A stretch of 56,073 bases of DNA from Qipengyuania sp. YIM B01966 (GTDB lineage: Bacteria; Pseudomonadota; Alphaproteobacteria; Sphingomonadales; Sphingomonadaceae): assembly GCF_016461955.1 (NCBI RefSeq), contig NZ_JADMNM010000012.1, forward strand, positions 1 through 56,073, written 5' to 3'. The translations under genes and the position numbers were made by a program. Below the pieces are notes generated by a model that saw nothing but the letters and a program-made list of their open reading frames with translations, ran no database searches and had not been told where the DNA came from. Shown one piece after another: positions 52,808 to 56,073 of the stretch (its first letter is position 1; every line of letters begins with the position of its first letter).

Positions 52808-53025
52808 CGGGCTCTCTGCCGCAGGAGGGTGGCGGCGCGCTGGCCACTCCGCTGCCGCTCGCATGCAGCTCGCCCGGGAAAAGCGCAGCATCGCCGCGCT
52901 CGGGAGCAGGAGAAGGAAGGCCCGGCAATGCCGGAAGAAGGTGACCGGAAGGGTTGAAAGGAAAAGAGGTTTGTCCTCGGCCTTCGCCTCGTCCGGTCGC
53001 CAATTCCCATTGCTGGAGACCTCAA

Positions 53026-53931
53026 ATGCCAAGACTACGATCGCCGCACGCGGACCTCACGGCCGCGGCTGAGATGCTGCGCGCGAGCAGCGACTATCGC
53101 GTGCTGCAGCGCCTGCCGCGCCCCTATGATGACCTGCCCGACGAGCTGCCCGATGGCGGACGGCGGGTCGCCATCGTCGATGTCGAGACGACCGGGCTCG
53201 ATCCCCAGGTCGACAAGATCATCGAGCTTGCCGTCATGCACGTCGCCCTCGCCGCGGACGGCGCCGTTCTGGGCCATTCAAAGCCAGTGAGCTGGCGTGA
53301 GGATCCCGGCGAGCCGCTGTCCGAACAGATCACCCGGCTCACCGGGCTGACCGACGAGGATGTCGCGGGCCAAAGCATCGACGAAAAGGCCGTCATGGGC
53401 ATCCTGTCGCGCTGCGACCTCGTCGTCGCTCACAACGCGGTTTTCGATATTAAGTTCGCGGACAAGCGCCTGCGGCAGACCGTCAGCCTCCCGTGGGCCT
53501 GCAGCCTGGCAGAGCTCGACTGGACTAGCCTCGGCTATCCGTGTCGCAAGCTCGAGCACCTGCTTCTCGAACATGGCGCGTTCTACGACGCACACCGGGC
53601 CGTGGGCGACGTTTGGGCGCTCTTCCAGCTGCTGCAGTCCAAGGTGCGTACCAGCGGCGAGGAAGCGGTCGGCGCCGCGACCGGGACCTACTTCGGCGCC
53701 TTGCTGCGGAGCAGTGATGCCGGCTGTGTCCGTATCCGAGCCCATGGCCTGCCCTTCGATGACAGGGACTGGGCCAAGGCGCGTGGCTATACCTGGGATG
53801 CGATGAAGAGGGTCTGGTGGCGCGATGTGCCCATGGCCGACTACGCCACTGAAAAAGCAGCCTTTCGCGAGGTCGGGCACCCCGAGCCGGTAGCGACCGC
53901 GCTGAATGCCCACCAGCGCTACCGCCACTGA
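53026..53931 (+). CDS. DEDDh 3'-5' exonuclease (DnaQ-like)
   Basis: A 301-aa protein, with the start placed at the ATG following GGAGAC. The exonuclease motifs are VAIVDVETTGLD (Asp-x-Glu, about residue 47), LVVAHNAVFDIKF (Asp), and HRAVGDVWALFQLL (His-x4-Asp). The last 90 residues form a separate small domain with RIRAHGLPFDDRDWAKARGYTWDAMKRVWWRDV, resembling domains appended to exonucleases on plasmids. It likely trims 3' ends of DNA. It precedes a second exonuclease-like gene by 56 bases. Confidence 0.85.
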   Translation: MPRLRSPHADLTAAAEMLRASSDYRVLQRLPRPYDDLPDELPDGGRRVAIVDVETTGLDPQVDKIIELAVMHVALAADGAVLGHSKPVSWREDPGEPLSEQITRLTGLTDEDVAGQSIDEKAVMGILSRCDLVVAHNAVFDIKFADKRLRQTVSLPWACSLAELDWTSLGYPCRKLEHLLLEHGAFYDAHRAVGDVWALFQLLQSKVRTSGEEAVGAATGTYFGALLRSSDAGCVRIRAHGLPFDDRDWAKARGYTWDAMKRVWWRDVPMADYATEKAAFREVGHPEPVATALNAHQRYRH

Positions 53932-53987
53932 TCACTCTAACGCTGCAGCCGAGACGGCTGCGAGCGGCTTTACAGAAAGACCCTACA

Positions 53988-54836
53988 ATGACCGACCTCG
54001 ACCTGCTCGAGGCGCGGCTGCTTGCCGACGCCTCCGCCATTTTCAATCGTGCCCAGAATAGCCGGCGCTTCCTCGTTTTCGATATCGAGTACCTCTACGA
54101 TCGCGAAGGCCAGCACCGGGCTGATCGCCACGCCGCGGATCCGCGAAAAATCGCGTGCGATCAAGCGGCTGATCGGGTGAGCAGCGCCAACGAGAATGAT
54201 AAGCTTGAGGTCAAATGGCCGTTCCACCGTATCGGCTGCATCTCCGCCATGACCCTTGCCGTGGTTCCCACCAGCGGGATTGCGGTCGAGAGCTTCGAGA
54301 CGTGGTCGCGGCCCGAAATGACCGAGTCAGATGTCGTACGCGGTTTTGCCAGCTTCGTCGAAGCCAGCGGCGAGGCCATGCCGGTCACGTGGGGCGGGGA
54401 GTTCAAGGATATCCCTGCACTTCTGGCCGTCGCGATGCGCGAAGGCTTGGCGCTGCCATCTTCGCTCTCTGGCGGGCACTGGCAGCATGCCCGCCTGGAC
54501 CTGAGCGACCAGCTGCGCTCGAAGGCAAAGGCGCCGCATTTGAACGAGTATTCCCACGCGCAGGGCCTGCCGGCAAAACTCATGGCGCCGTGGGAGCTCG
54601 GTGAAGCCGCCGAGCGCGGCAAATGGACCGCGATCCGCGAGCACTGCGAATGCGACGTGACGGTTACCGCCATGCTGCTGGCGCGATGGCTGCTGGCGAC
54701 CGGGATCATCAGGGCCAATCGCGCGGCGATCGACACACGCATCGCCGACGCTGTCGCCGCGGCTCGTCCTTACAGGCCGGCGCTGCTGCAAGCCCGCTCC
54801 GGGTTCGTCAGCGCGCCAGTCGCCAAAGCCGCCTGA
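53988..54836 (+). CDS. Predicted 3'-5' exonuclease (DNA polymerase B-type)
   Basis: A 282-aa protein. DEDD-type motifs are LVFDIEYLYD near residue 30, VTWGGEFKDIPALLAVA near 130 (Asp), and ECDVTVTAMLLARW near 222 (Asp). This resembles the predicted PolB-like exonuclease family. A stretch of about 35 residues after the first motif (EGQHRADRHAADPRKIACD) is basic and unlike the usual family pattern, possibly an insertion. It lies directly after the DnaQ-like gene on the same strand. Confidence 0.65.
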   Translation: MTDLDLLEARLLADASAIFNRAQNSRRFLVFDIEYLYDREGQHRADRHAADPRKIACDQAADRVSSANENDKLEVKWPFHRIGCISAMTLAVVPTSGIAVESFETWSRPEMTESDVVRGFASFVEASGEAMPVTWGGEFKDIPALLAVAMREGLALPSSLSGGHWQHARLDLSDQLRSKAKAPHLNEYSHAQGLPAKLMAPWELGEAAERGKWTAIREHCECDVTVTAMLLARWLLATGIIRANRAAIDTRIADAVAAARPYRPALLQARSGFVSAPVAKAA

Positions 54837-54861
54837 CCCTTCGTCCAGAGGAGACCAAGCC

Positions 54862-54876
54862 ATGAAGCCACCCTGA
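54862..54876 (+). promoter_or_regulatory. Four-codon leader frame (Met-Lys-Pro-Pro)
   Basis: A good Shine-Dalgarno (AGAGGAG, 54847-54853) stands before ATG-AAG-CCA-CCC-TGA. It lies 39 bases before a terminator hairpin, upstream of the 54970 gene. A leader-peptide attenuator (Pro-Pro stalling) is conceivable but unproven. It may also be a chance start. Confidence 0.25.
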
Positions 54877-54914
54877 TACCCTACGGCTCAGCCGCATTCC
54901 CATCAACCAATCCA

Positions 54915-54947
54915 GCCACCTGCGCACATCCGCGCCGGTGGCTTTTT
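54915..54947 (+). terminator. Rho-independent terminator / attenuator hairpin
   Basis: Outer stem GCCACC (54915-54920) and GGTGGC (54937-54942), with an inner GCGC/GCGC pairing, followed by five T. It either ends the exonuclease genes or attenuates the next gene at 54970. Its end GTGGCTTTTTCCGT is identical to the end of the hairpin before the relaxase. Confidence 0.75.
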
Positions 54948-54969
54948 CCGTATCTGAAGGAACTCTATC

Positions 54970-55638
54970 ATGGCCAAGAAGCCAACCAAGACCCGCGCCA
55001 AGGCGCTCACCGTCAGCACCTTGCCGCCCGCCGTCATCCCTGGCACGAATGTCGTGCCTGAGGCGGCCTATCGCAACGACCACCATCCGATCGGCAGCGG
55101 TCCGTGGAAGGGCGAGCCCGACAAGTTCGCCTGGACCGACAAGGCGACGGGCTACCCCTGCGTTGTCGTGCGTGAATACACCGGCGAGTATGGCGCGCAC
55201 GTAGGTGTGCCGCCCACTCACTCGCTCAGCGGATACAAGGCGAAGGCCGTGCCCGGCGAGATCAGCGAGGGCCTGCACCGGCCGATCTCCAGCGCCGAGC
55301 CCTGTCAGCGCAACGCACCCGAACCGGTGAGCATCTGCCAGATCTCCGCGCGCATGGCCCAGGGCCAGCGGATGGCGGCGATGAACCCGCCGCAGGAAGA
55401 CGACGCCTGGTGGCTGGGTATAACGTTTGACGGGCCGCGCGATCTCGTTCCGGCGGGTGGCAAGCGCAACCTCTCGGCAGAGCGCGGCGAGACCTACCGC
55501 GATGCGAGGTTCGCATTTGAGCAGGCAACCCTGCTCGCCCGCAAGCTCTTCGAGTGGGAGAATGGGGTGTCGTCGGATCCGACGCTCGACCTCGGCCTGT
55601 CCGGATTGCTTGGCCCCGACAAGGAGGGCTCGCGATGA
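54970..55638 (+). CDS. Unrecognised element-encoded protein
   Basis: A 222-aa soluble protein, basic at the N-terminus (MAKKPTKTRAKALT). A conserved-looking central part has GSGPWKGEPDKFAWTDKATGYPCVVVREYTG, then a helical half with a typical ELFEWENGVSSDP-like stretch (FEWENGVSSDP) near the end. I recognise no domain and would call it a conserved hypothetical of plasmids or ICEs. Its stop overlaps the next start (ATGA-type), so the two genes are coupled. Confidence 0.6.
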   Translation: MAKKPTKTRAKALTVSTLPPAVIPGTNVVPEAAYRNDHHPIGSGPWKGEPDKFAWTDKATGYPCVVVREYTGEYGAHVGVPPTHSLSGYKAKAVPGEISEGLHRPISSAEPCQRNAPEPVSICQISARMAQGQRMAAMNPPQEDDAWWLGITFDGPRDLVPAGGKRNLSAERGETYRDARFAFEQATLLARKLFEWENGVSSDPTLDLGLSGLLGPDKEGSR

Positions 55639-56073
55639 CCCGGTTCGATGACATTCCCTACGAGGACCGCCGCAACCCGAACCTGCCCTGGGGCTACTGG
55701 ATCTACATCGACGACGAGGTCCGCAGCCTGCCCCCGCTGGTCGACGAGTATGGCCATCGGTGGAGGTCGCTGCGCGAGGCGCTGTGGATCGACCGGCTCG
55801 GCATGACCGGCAACTACCAGTTCGGTCATGTCGACGAGGAACAGGTCGAATTCCTTCTCGCCGTGCTCGCCATGATCGACCGCAGGGTGGTGTGCGTCGA
55901 AGGGGTGGTTACCGACGTGTTCGGGGACGGATGGCATGCAACCGCGCATTACGCTGCGTGGCTGTCCGGCGAACGGCTGATCGAGCCCACCTGCACGCTC
56001 GCCAATGCCAAGCTCACGCCGGAAGGCCAGGCAATCTTGGTCATGCTCGCGAGCACCAGACCGGCGGACCGTG
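55635..56073 (+). CDS. Unrecognised protein, cut by the right edge
   Basis: The ATG at 55635 overlaps the stop of the previous gene. The frame stays open for 146 codons to the window edge. The start is MTRFDDIPYEDRRNPN, followed by LPWGYWIYIDDEVRSLPPLV, WRSLREALWIDRLGM and MIDRRVVCVEGVV. It is acidic and rich in Trp/Tyr, with no membrane segment. No family is recognised, and its C-terminus is unknown. Confidence 0.6.
   Translation, partial: MTRFDDIPYEDRRNPNLPWGYWIYIDDEVRSLPPLVDEYGHRWRSLREALWIDRLGMTGNYQFGHVDEEQVEFLLAVLAMIDRRVVCVEGVVTDVFGDGWHATAHYAAWLSGERLIEPTCTLANAKLTPEGQAILVMLASTRPADR

Larger units (their letters stand above)
22294..56073. mobile_element. Integrated mobile element (ICE/IME-like), left end inside window
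   Basis: The evidence is a tRNA-Ser 3' fragment at the left edge, a change in composition and gene content there, 24 kb of restriction and nuclease genes, then a MobA/MobL-like relaxase, a candidate oriT spacer and accessory exonuclease genes of the kind found on plasmids and conjugative elements of sphingomonads. No integrase, partition, replication or type IV secretion gene is visible, so the element continues past the right edge and its class (ICE, IME or integrated plasmid) is open. Confidence 0.7.

Noticed and set aside
22614-56073. CRISPR array near the Cas4-like nuclease
   Set aside because: No regularly spaced direct repeats were found; the Cas4-like part belongs to a DUF2779 fusion.

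Overview
The window reads as a high-GC alphaproteobacterial chromosome, most likely Sphingomonadales. The evidence is the GC-rich codon use, two TonB-dependent receptors, an NDUFA12-type complex I accessory gene next to DUF2155 and aat, and the tRNA-Trp / secE / nusG / rplK / rplA block. About the first 22 kb is ordinary core chromosome. From about 22.3 kb to the right edge the sequence belongs to an integrated mobile element whose right end lies outside the window.

Core part (1-22293): the 3' end of a TonB-like gene; a GDP-mannose pair (mannose-1-phosphate guanylyltransferase and class I mannose-6-phosphate isomerase); a minus-strand group with a polyhydroxyalkanoate-system protein, an XpaC-like membrane protein and TelA; a DUF389 membrane protein; a fatty-acyl-AMP ligase; recX, a DUF192 lipoprotein, NDUFA12, DUF2155 and aat; tRNA-Trp, secE and nusG; a pyridoxamine-oxidase-like gene set in between; rplK and rplA; mgtC, a CinA-type protein and a Baeyer-Villiger-type monooxygenase; then two TonB-dependent receptors flanking a DUF2946 protein. 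The second receptor has its signal peptide one frame away from its body, at a run of six C residues.

Element boundary: 22294-22313, read on the minus strand, matches the 3' end of a tRNA-Ser (CCCTC / CGTCTCC / GCCA), but no tRNA body follows. This is what a left attachment site looks like after integration into a tRNA-Ser gene. Everything to the right is accessory.

Defence cargo (22614-46802): sixteen consecutive plus-strand genes, most of them overlapping or nearly touching. In order: a McrB-like multidomain NTPase, McrC, a WYL regulator, an unrecognised protein, a protein resembling M15 / DD-peptidases, a BPTD_3080-type helicase-nuclease, a PD-(D/E)XK nuclease, a beta-class adenine methyltransferase whose target-recognition part has a different base composition, a GIY-YIG-like nuclease, a RelE-like/UvrD helicase fusion, a HEPN protein, a DUF3883 protein, a DUF2779 fusion of Cas4-like and DEDD nucleases, another PD-(D/E)XK protein, an AT-rich orphan, a tandem-AAA ATPase and an ADP-ribosylglycohydrolase. 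(Counting the orphan and both ends this is 17 reading frames.) The type IV McrBC pair is recognisable. The methyltransferase-centred group and the AAA/ADP-ribosylglycohydrolase pair match no named system I can identify, and these are the best candidates for new biology.

Transfer part (46855-56073): an unrecognised minus-strand protein and a giant MobA/MobL-like relaxase diverge from a 505-bp spacer rich in palindromes and hairpins (candidate oriT). Two DEDD exonuclease genes and two conserved-looking unknown genes follow, the last cut by the window edge. No integrase or type IV secretion genes are seen, so the rest of an ICE or mobilisable element must lie to the right.
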